Below the pieces are notes generated by a model. That model worked only from the letters and a program-made list of their open reading frames with translations. It was not told where the DNA came from and searched no databases. A DNA stretch of 64,000 bases, taken from the NCBI RefSeq assembly GCF_015062615.1, contig NZ_SUUH01000004.1:62001-126000 (forward strand), written 5' to 3'. Below are positions 8,461 through 18,844 of the stretch, one piece after another. This stretch comes from Denitrobacterium detoxificans. GTDB taxonomy: Bacteria > Actinomycetota > Coriobacteriia > Coriobacteriales > Eggerthellaceae. Every line of letters begins with the position of its first letter. Within the stretch, counting starts at the first letter, position 1. A program made the position numbers and the translations under genes.

Positions 8461-10261
8461 GGAATGGCTGCCGGCTGACGGAATCGTTCTCGAGGACAGA
8501 GCTGATGAAGCCCTGCGCTTCGAGGGCAACGTGCTCGTTGTGGCAGGGCCGGGCGCGGGCAAAACAGAGTTGCTCGCGCAAAAGGCGTGCTACCTGTTCC
8601 AAACCGGCATATGCGACGCGCCTCATCGGATACTCGCCGTAAGCTTCAAGGTCGACGCAGCGGCGAATTTGTCCGACCGCGTGGAGGAGAGGTGCGGAAC
8701 CGAATACGGACGTAGGTTCACATCGGTGACCTTCGACGCTTTCGCCAAGTCCATCCTCGACCGGTTCAGAAACGCCCTCCCCGAGCAGTATCGACCAACC
8801 CATGACTACGTAATCAACGACGAAGAAGTCATGGGAAAGATCCGAGACGAAGTCTGCGGCGGGAACAGGAAGCAGTTCCGGGCAAAAGAGGCCGAAGAAT
8901 GCAGGCTTATCGCATATGGTGGAAGCGGGAACGCGAGGATCTTCCTCACCATGATCAACAATCCGGACGGCGAAAGAAGCCATCTGAGCTTTTCCATGGT
9001 CTTCTCGCTGGCGCTATACATTCTGAGGCACAACCCTCTTGTAGTGGAAGCAATACGACGGACCTTCAAGTACGTATTCATAGACGAATTCCAGGACACG
9101 ACGTCTTTCCAATACAAGATGATAGAAGCCCTATTCGGAGGAGGCAACGGCACCTTGACAGCCGTTGGGGACAACAAGCAGCGGATTATGCTTTGGGCTG
9201 GCGCCATGAGGGATGCATTCGACCGTTTCCATAGCGACTTCAATGCGGAGAAGATCCAACTGCTCAGGAACTACCGCTCAGCGCCTAAGCTCGTCGAACT
9301 CCAGGCAAGGATGTACAACTCTCTCGGCGAGCACGCCTCGCCCGCACTACCGTCAGATGCATGGCGTCCCGACGACGGCGAGATAAGGCTTGTCATAAGC
9401 GATGACGACCGCAAGGAAGCAGCATACCTAGCGCGGGATATTTCGAACGCCATCGCTGCAGGCGTCGAGCCCGAAGAGATCTGCATCCTAAGTAAGCAGA
9501 AGGTCGATGAATATGCCAGGACGATTATGAAGGAGCTTAGCGAAGCAGGAATCGAATCGAGATTGGAGGCGGATTATCAAACAATTCTCTCAGACCCCTT
9601 CATCAGCTTGATTATCGATTGCGCGTATGTCGCCCTCGGAAATTGCAGCGCAAGACTCAGGCGAGCGGCAAAGGACGAACTGCTCAATTTGCGTGACGGA
9701 AACGAAATTGAAGACCCTGGCAAATTCGCGACGACCGAGCTTGAACTCAATGGACTGCTGGATAGGTTTGGCTCTAGATTACGAAAAGCGAACAGCGAAG
9801 CTTCCCTGGAAGCTTCGTTCCAGCTGATAACCGAATGGATCAGCCAAGAAAGCATTATGGCAAGGTATCCGGCTTACAGGCAAAGCGATCAGCTCAGTAG
9901 GCAGATGCGCTTTTTGGTGAAGGCGCTTCACGGCGCGTTGGAAACATCGTCCGACATTCTCGCTGCAATCGATAGGCTATTGGGCAAAGGCGTCGTCCCC
10001 GTCATGACCATCCACAAGAGCAAAGGCCTGGAGTACCAACGCGTTTACTTCCTCGGTTTAGAGGATGACGCGTTTTGGTCTTTCAAAAATCAGCCAGAAG
10101 AAGACCGATGCGCCTTCTTCGTCGCTCTGTCTCGCGCAAAAAGCAGCGTAACGTTCACCTTCAGCAACTATAGGCTGGGCGCAGCGCAACGACATGACGC
10201 AATCAATGAGTTCTTCACATTGCTTCAGAGCCCCGGAGCGGCTCAAGTGATAAGAATCTGA
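8450..10261 (+). CDS. UvrD/Rep-like helicase (GajB-like)
   Basis: 603 aa, superfamily 1 helicase. AGPGAGKT near residue 32, FIDEFQD near 212, GDNKQRIMLWAGA near 241, MTIHKSKGLEYQRVYFLGLE near 520 and ALSRAKSSVTFTFS near 563. It overlaps the OLD nuclease gene by 11 bases, so the two are co-translated. In Gabija, GajB joins GajA in a large complex and is triggered by DNA ends and intermediates. It is longer than typical GajB (about 500 aa). Motif III reads GDNKQRIM rather than the usual GDxxQSIY, a visible departure that may affect coupling. Confidence 0.85.
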   Translation: MKREEWLPADGIVLEDRADEALRFEGNVLVVAGPGAGKTELLAQKACYLFQTGICDAPHRILAVSFKVDAAANLSDRVEERCGTEYGRRFTSVTFDAFAKSILDRFRNALPEQYRPTHDYVINDEEVMGKIRDEVCGGNRKQFRAKEAEECRLIAYGGSGNARIFLTMINNPDGERSHLSFSMVFSLALYILRHNPLVVEAIRRTFKYVFIDEFQDTTSFQYKMIEALFGGGNGTLTAVGDNKQRIMLWAGAMRDAFDRFHSDFNAEKIQLLRNYRSAPKLVELQARMYNSLGEHASPALPSDAWRPDDGEIRLVISDDDRKEAAYLARDISNAIAAGVEPEEICILSKQKVDEYARTIMKELSEAGIESRLEADYQTILSDPFISLIIDCAYVALGNCSARLRRAAKDELLNLRDGNEIEDPGKFATTELELNGLLDRFGSRLRKANSEASLEASFQLITEWISQESIMARYPAYRQSDQLSRQMRFLVKALHGALETSSDILAAIDRLLGKGVVPVMTIHKSKGLEYQRVYFLGLEDDAFWSFKNQPEEDRCAFFVALSRAKSSVTFTFSNYRLGAAQRHDAINEFFTLLQSPGAAQVIRI

Positions 10262-10289
10262 GCTCGTTTTCAAGACGCTCACACGCGCA

Positions 10290-10624
10290 AAACCACGCAG
10301 CCGATCTTTGGCGATATCCAACAGGCGATCCCGGTAGGTGCGCACGCAATACGCACTGCAGGTGCGTCCGGCCCTCGAGCCACCGTAATAACCGCATGGA
10401 CAAGCCGGCTCGCCGTAAACGAGTTGGAAGATTGTTAGTATTTCATAGATGTCTTCAAGGAAGGGGCGCCGCTGTCGACCAGCGCGCGCCTTGGCCTCCT
10501 CGGCCCGAAGCCCCGGAAACTCCCGCACCAGGCACGAAGCCGCCAACACGGTGTCGACCGTCCCGCTGTCCCTCAACTCGTCCAGGAACGTGAAGTATTC
10601 GCTATCAGGTTTCAGACTGCGCAA
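10290..10624 (-). pseudogene. Gene debris: small unknown protein fragment joined to a ComM/YifB-like fragment
   Basis: A minus-strand frame from a TTG at 10624 starts like an intact protein (SEYFTFLDELRDSG) for about 45 residues. It then passes into sequence containing ACPCGYYGGSRAGRTCS and RTYRDRL, which resembles the CPCGYYG-x-CTC-x-YRxRLSGPLLDRID region of ComM/YifB Mg-chelatase-like ATPases. Neither part has the rest of its gene. The frame then runs antisense through the end of the helicase gene. I read it as two unrelated remnants fused by deletions. Confidence 0.4.
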
Positions 10625-10630
10625 TCCGTT

Positions 10631-10658
10631 ACTCCGTATTTACTCCGTTTTACTCCGT
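10631..10658. repeat. TACTCCG-type triple repeat, copy 1
   Basis: Three 9-10 base units, ACTCCGTATTT, ACTCCGTTTT and ACTCCGT, in tandem. The same block recurs at 10723-10752. Between them lie 64 bases without a gene. Confidence 0.6.
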
Positions 10659-10722
10659 TATTTGGCGATTCACCTGCGAGTTCAGGAAGACCGCGTCGAA
10701 GCGTTTGCCACCAGTAGCCGCC

Positions 10723-10752
10723 TACTCCGTATTTACTCCGTTTTACTCCGTA
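10723..10752. repeat. TACTCCG-type triple repeat, copy 2
   Basis: Second copy of the three-unit block, overlapping the last codons and stop of the AlbA_2-domain gene. Its position at the gene end resembles a repeat-mediated junction or a regulator-bound array. Confidence 0.6.
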
Positions 10753-12193
10753 CTTCCGAGAGCGTGTAGTACTGCGAGGGGTCGTTCTTGCTGCTGCCAT
10801 GCCATTCGAGCACGCCCTTTTCGGCTAGTCCCTTCAGCGTCTTGGCGCACAGGCTCGAGCTTTTACGCAGTTGCTCGGCGAGCGTCTTGGTCGTGACGCT
10901 GCCGCGAGACATGGCGTATCGGACGGCCTCAATCTCGTACTCGTTCAACGAACCCATGATATCCAGCCCGATGTGATCCTCGAGGCTTTCTTGCTGGCGC
11001 AAGGCCCTTGTACCGATATTGTTCTCTAACGTGAGAAGCACGGCGGCGTTGTTCGGCTCGGAGAACACCGGCGGGTTCAGGTAGAGTCCTTCCATTTCCT
11101 CGTAGATGCGTTTCACGCCCTCATTCAGCTCGCGCACCCAGCCGAACTCGATGAGCGTGCGGGCAATGACGGGGTTCCTCGACCAGCGCGTGTGGCTCAT
11201 GTTCTCGAGGGTCACCAGGTTGGGGAGCTTGCCGGGGCTGAAGATCTCCATGCGGTCGTCGAAGATGGATATGCGGATGTAGTCCCCGCTGTACCCGTAA
11301 TTGCGGTGCGTGACCGCATTGACCACGCCCTCGAACCAGCTGAACTCCGGATACTCCGGGATCACCCTGAACAGACCGTCGTCTCCCAGGAACTGGAACT
11401 CGCGCAACTGCTCGGAGATCATCGCCTTGGCGCCATCTATCACCTTTGGGAGCGGGCCGTCAAACGTCCTATCCTTCACGATGTTCATTCGTTTGCCCGT
11501 TTCGCGCTTCACGCCGTCATAGCGCAGCACCCTCACGCGGGCCCAGGGCATGAACTTCGGCGGGTACTCGGCGAACAGCAGGATGCCCGCGTTTGTCAGG
11601 TGGCCGTTCCTCATGAACCCACGGCTGCGGAGGACCTGTTCGATTGGCGCGTCCGTGCCTATGGCTGCCTTGTAGCGGGACATCACTTCCAGGTCGATGT
11701 CCTCTATGGAGGAGCGGTCGTCTACCTCGTCTTCGTAGCGTCGCTGGTTCTTATCATATTCGAGCGCTATAACCTGCTCACGGTCAAGGATGACGCTCCT
11801 ATCCTTCTGCCGTAGAAATACAGCCTTGTCCTTGCGCCTGGTTATGACGCGTTCGGCCGATGCCTCGATGTCGATGACGAGGATTAGGTCGTCTTCGCCC
11901 TTGGAGTTGGTTATGGGGATCTCGGCCGTCTCAACTTTGGGAACGGGATCGCAGCACGTGATGGCCGCTTGCTTGAAATCCTCGATGTCGTGCGCCTTGT
12001 CGCGCTTGAAGCCGGTGATCTCACCATCGTCCTCTATGCCGATGACGAGCTTGCCACCTGCGAAGTTGGCGAAGGCGATGATGTGTTTAGCAATCTCGTC
12101 GGCGTCCTTGCGCGCGCTCTTCCGATCGAAGTACTGATTCTCTTCTACGGTGGCGAACACCTGCGGGTCGTTGGTGTCGATAGGCTGCTGCAT
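10733..12193 (-). CDS. AlbA_2 (Schlafen-type) ATP-binding protein with C-terminal winged helix
   Basis: 486 aa. The N-terminal AlbA_2 domain shows EENQYFDRKSARK, IAFANFAGGKLVIGIEDDG and VFLRQKDRS. A GHKL-type ATPase-like region follows with EGVVNAVTHRNY near 275 and DDRMEIFSPGKLP. Residues 415-486 are a helix-turn-helix ending. This architecture is common in predicted transcriptional regulators once called RecG-like and is often found in defence islands. GGAGGAT lies 2 bases before the ATG, a strong ribosome site. It converges on the helicase gene and ends in a short repeat block. Substrate unknown; a DNA/RNA-binding regulator or defence effector is inference. Confidence 0.75.
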   Translation of the reverse strand: MQQPIDTNDPQVFATVEENQYFDRKSARKDADEIAKHIIAFANFAGGKLVIGIEDDGEITGFKRDKAHDIEDFKQAAITCCDPVPKVETAEIPITNSKGEDDLILVIDIEASAERVITRRKDKAVFLRQKDRSVILDREQVIALEYDKNQRRYEDEVDDRSSIEDIDLEVMSRYKAAIGTDAPIEQVLRSRGFMRNGHLTNAGILLFAEYPPKFMPWARVRVLRYDGVKRETGKRMNIVKDRTFDGPLPKVIDGAKAMISEQLREFQFLGDDGLFRVIPEYPEFSWFEGVVNAVTHRNYGYSGDYIRISIFDDRMEIFSPGKLPNLVTLENMSHTRWSRNPVIARTLIEFGWVRELNEGVKRIYEEMEGLYLNPPVFSEPNNAAVLLTLENNIGTRALRQQESLEDHIGLDIMGSLNEYEIEAVRYAMSRGSVTTKTLAEQLRKSSSLCAKTLKGLAEKGVLEWHGSSKNDPSQYYTLSEVRSKTE

Positions 12194-12298
12194 CTATCCT
12201 CCGTTTCTTTCTTGACTGAGTATTCTAGCAGCGTCACGCCTTAAACCCCGTACGGCAACGTCGGACAGCTGCAAAGCAGGTCGAAGAATCATGAGGAG

Positions 12299-12321
12299 TG
12301 GTTGGTGGAGCATAGGGGGAT
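12299..12321. repeat. 23-bp duplicate of the tRNA-Ala 3' end (att-like)
   Basis: These 23 bases are identical to 12587-12609, which covers the CCA end, the acceptor strand and part of the T arm of tRNA-Ala plus 4 bases beyond it. It lies 288 bases away on the downstream side of the tRNA, toward the accessory region, as expected of an integration scar. An alternative is that it is an arm of the adjacent palindrome (AGGGGGAT here, ATCCCCCT at 12437-12444). Confidence 0.55.
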
Positions 12322-12325
12322 GCGC

Positions 12326-12423
12326 ATGCTGCGCCTGCGGCGCAGCATCCCGGCTCCGCGCTTACGCGCTCCGCCCGAAAGCCTACGTTCGCCCCACTGG
12401 GGCGAACGCTTTACGGCTTTCGC
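12326..12423. repeat. Nested hairpins beside tRNA-Ala
   Basis: A perfect 10-bp stem ATGCTGCGCC/GGCGCAGCAT with loop TGC (12326-12348), then CGAAAGCC (12376-12383) pairing with GGCTTTCG (12416-12423) around an inner 9-bp stem GTTCGCCCC/GGGGCGAAC with loop ACT (12387-12407). No gene is present here. Confidence 0.6.
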
Positions 12424-12452
12424 CCTCTCGGGTTCGATCCCCCTTCAGACGA

Positions 12453-12555
12453 ATTCTGCTCAGGGTGCCCCAGATAGCCCCGCCGCGAGGCCGTAGCGTA
12501 CTAACGCTACGTAAGGCCGAGCACAAGGGGCTAGATGGGGTGCACTGTGCAGAAT
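12453..12555. repeat. 103-bp imperfect palindrome
   Basis: ATTCTGC (12453-12459) pairs with GCAGAAT (12549-12555). GTGCCCCAGATAGCCCC pairs imperfectly with GGGGCTAGATGGGGTGC. The centre is GTAGCGT/ACGCTAC (12493-12510). It lies directly downstream of the tRNA-Ala terminator. No gene in this stretch. Confidence 0.55.
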
Positions 12556-12560
12556 AATGA

Positions 12561-12583
12561 AAAAGAGGCCTATGGCCTCTTTT
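12561..12583 (-). terminator. Terminator of tRNA-Ala transcript
   Basis: AAAAGAGGCC / TAT / GGCCTCTTTT is a 10-bp stem with U-rich flanks, 8 bases past the tRNA 3' end on the minus strand. Confidence 0.8.
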
Positions 12584-12590
12584 GAATGGT

Positions 12591-12666
12591 TGGTGGAGCA
12601 TAGGGGGATCGAACCCCTGACCTCAGGCTTGCAAAGCCCGCGCTCTCCCAGCTGAGCTAATGCCCC
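12591..12666 (-). tRNA. tRNA-Ala (UGC)
   Basis: Cloverleaf on the minus strand: acceptor GGGGCAT pairing with ATGCTCC, GAGC D stem, anticodon loop CTTTGCAAG with anticodon TGC, T loop GGTTCGATCCCC and encoded CCA. The 76 bases lie downstream of tRNA-Ile on the same strand, and both are probably one transcript. Its 3' end is repeated at 12299-12321. Confidence 0.95.
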
Positions 12667-12701
12667 AAATATGTAAGTCGTTTTCGCTGCTAGATATTAA
12701 T

Positions 12702-12741
12702 AAACGCTCCACCGGCAAACTCGGCTCACGGTGGAGCGTTT
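12702..12741. repeat. 13-bp stem between tRNA-Ile and tRNA-Ala
   Basis: AAACGCTCCACCG and CGGTGGAGCGTTT pair perfectly around a 14-base loop. Location between the two tRNAs suggests a processing signal or terminator; the T-rich flank is weak. Confidence 0.55.
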
Positions 12742-12751
12742 ATCGACAAAA

Positions 12752-12828
<77 letters not shown>

Positions 12829-12846
12829 GCGAAAACGCGCTTGATT

Positions 12847-12875
12847 AGAATACCCTCCCCACCCCGTTTGTGCAA
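12847..12875 (-). promoter_or_regulatory. Promoter of tRNA-Ile/tRNA-Ala
   Basis: On the minus strand TTGCAC, 17 bases, TATTCT, followed by AATC. The same layout (TTGCAT, 17 bases, TATTCTAATC) precedes the initiator tRNA at 55.4 kb. Confidence 0.65.
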
Positions 12876-12947
12876 GACAAATCTGATAGTATGGAGAAAG
12901 TTCACAATTGATTATAACATGCCGGGATTTTGAGGGGGTAAACCGTA

Positions 12948-13451
12948 ATGATTCAGATGTCTGTACAGACTTTAGTGGTTACGAATGCTCCAAATCCTTC
13001 AATTTTGGTCCTCTGTCCCACTGAAGATTTCGAGAAGCATCGCGACTGCCGCATCGTCCCTATCTGGCTCGGCGTGGTAGAGGCGTCGCAGCTAGGTATG
13101 TCCCTAGAGCATGCGCGCTTCGCGCGACCCATGACGCACGACCTCATGATCAACGCGCTCACAAGCCTTGACGCAACCATCCTGCGGGTCGAAATCGTCG
13201 CGCAGAAGGAACAGACCTTCTACGCTCACCTCATCTTGCATCAAGGCGATCGAATCATCGAACTCGATGCACGCCCCAGCGACGCCATATCCCTCGCCGT
13301 GCGCCAAAATGCCCCCATCTACATGGACGAGGACGTTCTGCAGAAAACCTCATTCCCCTTCCTCTTCCACAGCCACAAGGACGACCAGGAAGAGCTGAAG
13401 GAATTCCACTCGTTCGTAAAGAACCTGCGCCCCGAGGATTTCCTCAAATAG
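12948..13451 (+). CDS. Bifunctional nuclease family (DUF151) protein
   Basis: 167 aa. The body matches the DUF151/BFN fold: VLCPTEDFEKHRDCRIVPIW, then EASQLGMSLEHARFARPMTH, TILRVEIV, FYAHLIL and IELDARPSDAISLAVRQNAP. Homologues are small acidic proteins with reported DNase/RNase activity, widely conserved in Actinomycetota; the physiological role is unclear. Start ATG at 12948 follows GAGGGGGTAAACC. It is convergent with gyrA and shares a bidirectional terminator. Confidence 0.85.
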   Translation: MIQMSVQTLVVTNAPNPSILVLCPTEDFEKHRDCRIVPIWLGVVEASQLGMSLEHARFARPMTHDLMINALTSLDATILRVEIVAQKEQTFYAHLILHQGDRIIELDARPSDAISLAVRQNAPIYMDEDVLQKTSFPFLFHSHKDDQEELKEFHSFVKNLRPEDFLK

Positions 13452-13477
13452 CGAACAAGCCAACAGGTCATAAAGAA

Positions 13478-13504
13478 GGAGCCGTCACGAAGCCGGCTCC
13501 TTAA
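13478..13504. terminator. Bidirectional terminator between DUF151 gene and gyrA
   Basis: AAGGAGCCG (13478-13486) pairs with CGGCTCCTT (13496-13504), flanked by T/A-rich bases on both sides, between convergent genes. Confidence 0.7.
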
Positions 13505-13520
13505 TGTTTCATGTGAAACA
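13505..13520. other. parS-like site (one mismatch)
   Basis: TGTTTCATGTGAAACA differs from the ParB-binding palindrome TGTTTCACGTGAAACA by one base and lies within 16 kb of parAB. Confidence 0.6.
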
Positions 13521-13533
13521 CCGGGGTTAGAGA

Positions 13534-16173
<2,640 letters not shown>

Positions 16174-16210
16174 CGTGTAACTCCTTTTTCAGATTAGCTG
16201 CGTTCGGGGC

Positions 16211-18151
16211 TTAGATATCCAGGAAGCGCACGTCCTTGGCGTGACGCTGGATGTATTCCTTGCGGGGCTCTACCTGATCGCCCATGAGCTCGCTGACCGC
16301 ACGTTCGGCAGCGGCGGCATCTTCGATGCTCACCTGCTTCAGCATGCGCAGGTTCGGCTCCATGGTGGTTTCCCATAGCTGATCGGGGTCCATTTCGCCC
16401 AGACCCTTGTAACGCTGAACGGTAGGCTTCTTGTCCGCCGGGTAATCCTTCATGGCCTCGGCGAGCGCATCGTCGTTGTAGCAGTAGCGAATCTTCTTCT
16501 TGCCATCCTTGATGCCGTACAGCGGCGGCATGGCGATGTAGATGTAGCCACGGTTGATGAGCTCGGGCATGTAGCGATAGAAGAACGTGAGCAGCAGAAT
16601 CTGAATGTGCGCACCGTCGACGTCAGCATCGGTCATGATGATGATGCGATGGTAACGAGCCTTTTCAGCGTCGAACTCCTCGCCGATGTTCGTGCCGATG
16701 GCGGTGATGAGCGAGGAAATGGTGTCGCTGGAAAGCGCGCGGTGAAGGCCAGCGCGTTCCACGTTCAGGATCTTGCCGCGCAGGGGAAGGATTGCCTGAT
16801 ACTTACGGTCGCGGGCCTGCTTGGCCGAACCACCTGCAGAATCGCCCTCCACGATGAACATTTCGCACTCGGCAGCATCCTTGCTGCTACAGTCGGCCAA
16901 CTTGCCAGGCAGGGAAAACGATTCCAGGACGCCCTTGCGGCGCGTCATCTCGCGAGCCTTGCGGGCGGCTTCGCGCGCCTTCAGGGCCTGCGAGGCCTTG
17001 TTGATGATCTGCTTGCCGGGCCCCGGGTTCTCCTCCAGGTATTCGCCTAGACCCTTGGTGACGGCATTGCTCACCAGAGCACGCATCTCGGAATTGCCGA
17101 GCTTCGTCTTCGTCTGACCCTCGAACTGGGGCTCGTGTAGCTTAACGGAAATGACCGCAGCCAGGCCTTCGCGGCAGTCATCGCCGGTAAGGTTGCTGTC
17201 CTTTTCCTTCAGCAGACCCTTTGCGCGGGCGTAATCGTTCAACGTACGCGTAACGGCCTGCTTGAAGCCATCGAGATGCGTACCGCCTTCGATGGTGTTG
17301 ATGTTATTGGCAAACGAGAATACCGAGTTCGCAGAGTAGGAACCCGTCCACTGCATGGCGATTTCCACTTCGCCGGCAGGGCCCTGCGCATCGAAGTAGA
17401 TGGGTTGCGGGTTCATGATCTCGCTCTTGCCCTCGTTCAGATAGCGCACGAAATCCTTGATGCCATCGGCGTACTGGAACGTTTCCTCCAGCATGTTGCC
17501 GTCGGCATCCTTTTCGCGTTCGTCGTGCAGCGTGATCTTCAGGCCCTTGTTCAGGAAGGCCATCTCACGGAAGCGATCGGAAAGCGTGGTGTAGCTGAAT
17601 ACGGTGGTCTCGGTGAAAATCTCGGCGTCGGGCCAGAACTGCACGGTAGTGCCGGTATGATCGGCCGTTCCAATCTCATGGAGCTTCTCGACGGTCTTGC
17701 CGCGGCTGAACGAAATCTCGTATTCTTTGCCATCGCGGCAAACCTGCACGATCATCTTCGTGGAAAGGGCGTTTACAACCGAAACGCCTACGCCATGAAG
17801 ACCACCGGATACCTTGTAGCCGTCACCGCCGAACTTACCGCCTGCATGCAGAATGGTAAGTACAACCTCGACCGTGGGGATTTTTTCTTTCGGATGCTCG
17901 TCGACGGGAATGCCACGACCGTTGTCGCGAACCTTCACGCTGCCGTCTTCGCAGATCCAAACTTGAATATCGGTACAATACCCAGCAAGCGCCTCGTCGA
18001 CGGCGTTGTCGACAACCTCGTATACCAGGTGATGAAGGCCGCGCACGCTCGTAGAGCCAATGTACATGCCAGGGCGCTTGCGAACAGGCTCGAGACCCTC
18101 CAGAACCTGAATATCTTTTCCATCGTAATGCGATGGTTTGTTATCTGCCAC
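16211..18151 (-). CDS. gyrB: DNA gyrase subunit B
   Basis: 646 aa from a GTG at 18151 with AAAGGAG upstream; a longer frame from 18217 adds 22 unlikely residues. The GHKL ATPase shows EVVDNAVDEA, RDNGRGIPVD and GGLHGVGVSVVNALS. The TOPRIM part has EGDSAGGSAKQARDR, PLRGKILNVE and DADVDGAHI. It supplies ATP-driven strand passage with GyrA. Unlike the common dnaA-dnaN-recF-gyrB-gyrA order read in one direction from dnaA, that order is kept here wholly on the minus strand. Confidence 0.97.
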   Translation of the reverse strand: MADNKPSHYDGKDIQVLEGLEPVRKRPGMYIGSTSVRGLHHLVYEVVDNAVDEALAGYCTDIQVWICEDGSVKVRDNGRGIPVDEHPKEKIPTVEVVLTILHAGGKFGGDGYKVSGGLHGVGVSVVNALSTKMIVQVCRDGKEYEISFSRGKTVEKLHEIGTADHTGTTVQFWPDAEIFTETTVFSYTTLSDRFREMAFLNKGLKITLHDEREKDADGNMLEETFQYADGIKDFVRYLNEGKSEIMNPQPIYFDAQGPAGEVEIAMQWTGSYSANSVFSFANNINTIEGGTHLDGFKQAVTRTLNDYARAKGLLKEKDSNLTGDDCREGLAAVISVKLHEPQFEGQTKTKLGNSEMRALVSNAVTKGLGEYLEENPGPGKQIINKASQALKAREAARKAREMTRRKGVLESFSLPGKLADCSSKDAAECEMFIVEGDSAGGSAKQARDRKYQAILPLRGKILNVERAGLHRALSSDTISSLITAIGTNIGEEFDAEKARYHRIIIMTDADVDGAHIQILLLTFFYRYMPELINRGYIYIAMPPLYGIKDGKKKIRYCYNDDALAEAMKDYPADKKPTVQRYKGLGEMDPDQLWETTMEPNLRMLKQVSIEDAAAAERAVSELMGDQVEPRKEYIQRHAKDVRFLDI

Positions 18152-18307
18152 GCTCTTCTCCTTTGCACAACGATTTTGGATGGAGCAACCTTGCGGTAAA
18201 CAGTAGAATTCTACCATACATATCTGAGAATAGAGCGATTTGCACTATTTAAGGGCATTCAGAGCGCGTCTCAGCCCTATCTTGACTCTTTTTTGGGAAA
18301 AATCCCG

Positions 18308-18844
18308 TCACTCCGACTTCTTCCACTCCAAATCGGAAATCATCGCCTTTTTGAATTTCTCCCTCAGTACGGGGTCGGGAATCGGGGCGCATGCCTCTTC
18401 CACGCGCTGGCGTTCCTCTTCCGTAAGGGGCACCACGGGGGCGGCGGCCTTCGCGGCACGCTGCACCTCGGCATCTTCGGCGTAGGGATGATTCTGCTTG
18501 TTGCGCCCACGCGAGATATGGATGTCAAAGAGGTCGATTTCTTCGCCAAACTTCTCGCGGCATTGCCATTTCAGCAATTCGCGACGATTGTTCAGCTCGG
18601 CGGCGTAGATGCTCTCGTCCACATACACGTGCATTTCGCGACGACCGTCTTTGGTGAACACGAACACGTTGTTGGTATGCTGCAGAATGATGGGCTCTAC
18701 GAGGTCCTTCCACATGTCGCGTACCTGCGCGATGCGTTGGGCCTTGCGAATCTCGCCCTCGTCGAATTCGGGGATGTTCGAAAGGAACCCCGACATTCCA
18801 CCACGATAGGGAGCGGAGCCCCTGCTGCCGGAATTAATCTTCAC
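18308..18844 (-). CDS. DUF721/DciA-family protein
   Basis: 178 aa from a GTG at 18844 that overlaps the recF stop by 11 bases, with GGAGGTG just upstream; an ATG frame from 18874 is less likely. The core (WKDLVEPIILQHTNNVFVF, LHVYVDESIYAAELNNRREL-like strand-helix pattern, KFGEEIDLFDIHIS) has the layout of the DUF721 domain of DciA, a helicase-loading factor in bacteria lacking DnaC/DnaI. The position between recF and gyrB is the usual one in Actinomycetota. The C-terminal 50 residues are charged and probably flexible. Confidence 0.75.
   Translation of the reverse strand: MKINSGSRGSAPYRGGMSGFLSNIPEFDEGEIRKAQRIAQVRDMWKDLVEPIILQHTNNVFVFTKDGRREMHVYVDESIYAAELNNRRELLKWQCREKFGEEIDLFDIHISRGRNKQNHPYAEDAEVQRAAKAAAPVVPLTEEERQRVEEACAPIPDPVLREKFKKAMISDLEWKKSE

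Noticed and set aside
10631..10752. CRISPR array from the ACTCCG units
   Set aside because: Units are 9-10 bases without spacers and occur in only two blocks.
12299..12609. CRISPR array near tRNA-Ala
   Set aside because: There are inverted stems and one direct duplicate, but no evenly spaced direct repeats with spacers.
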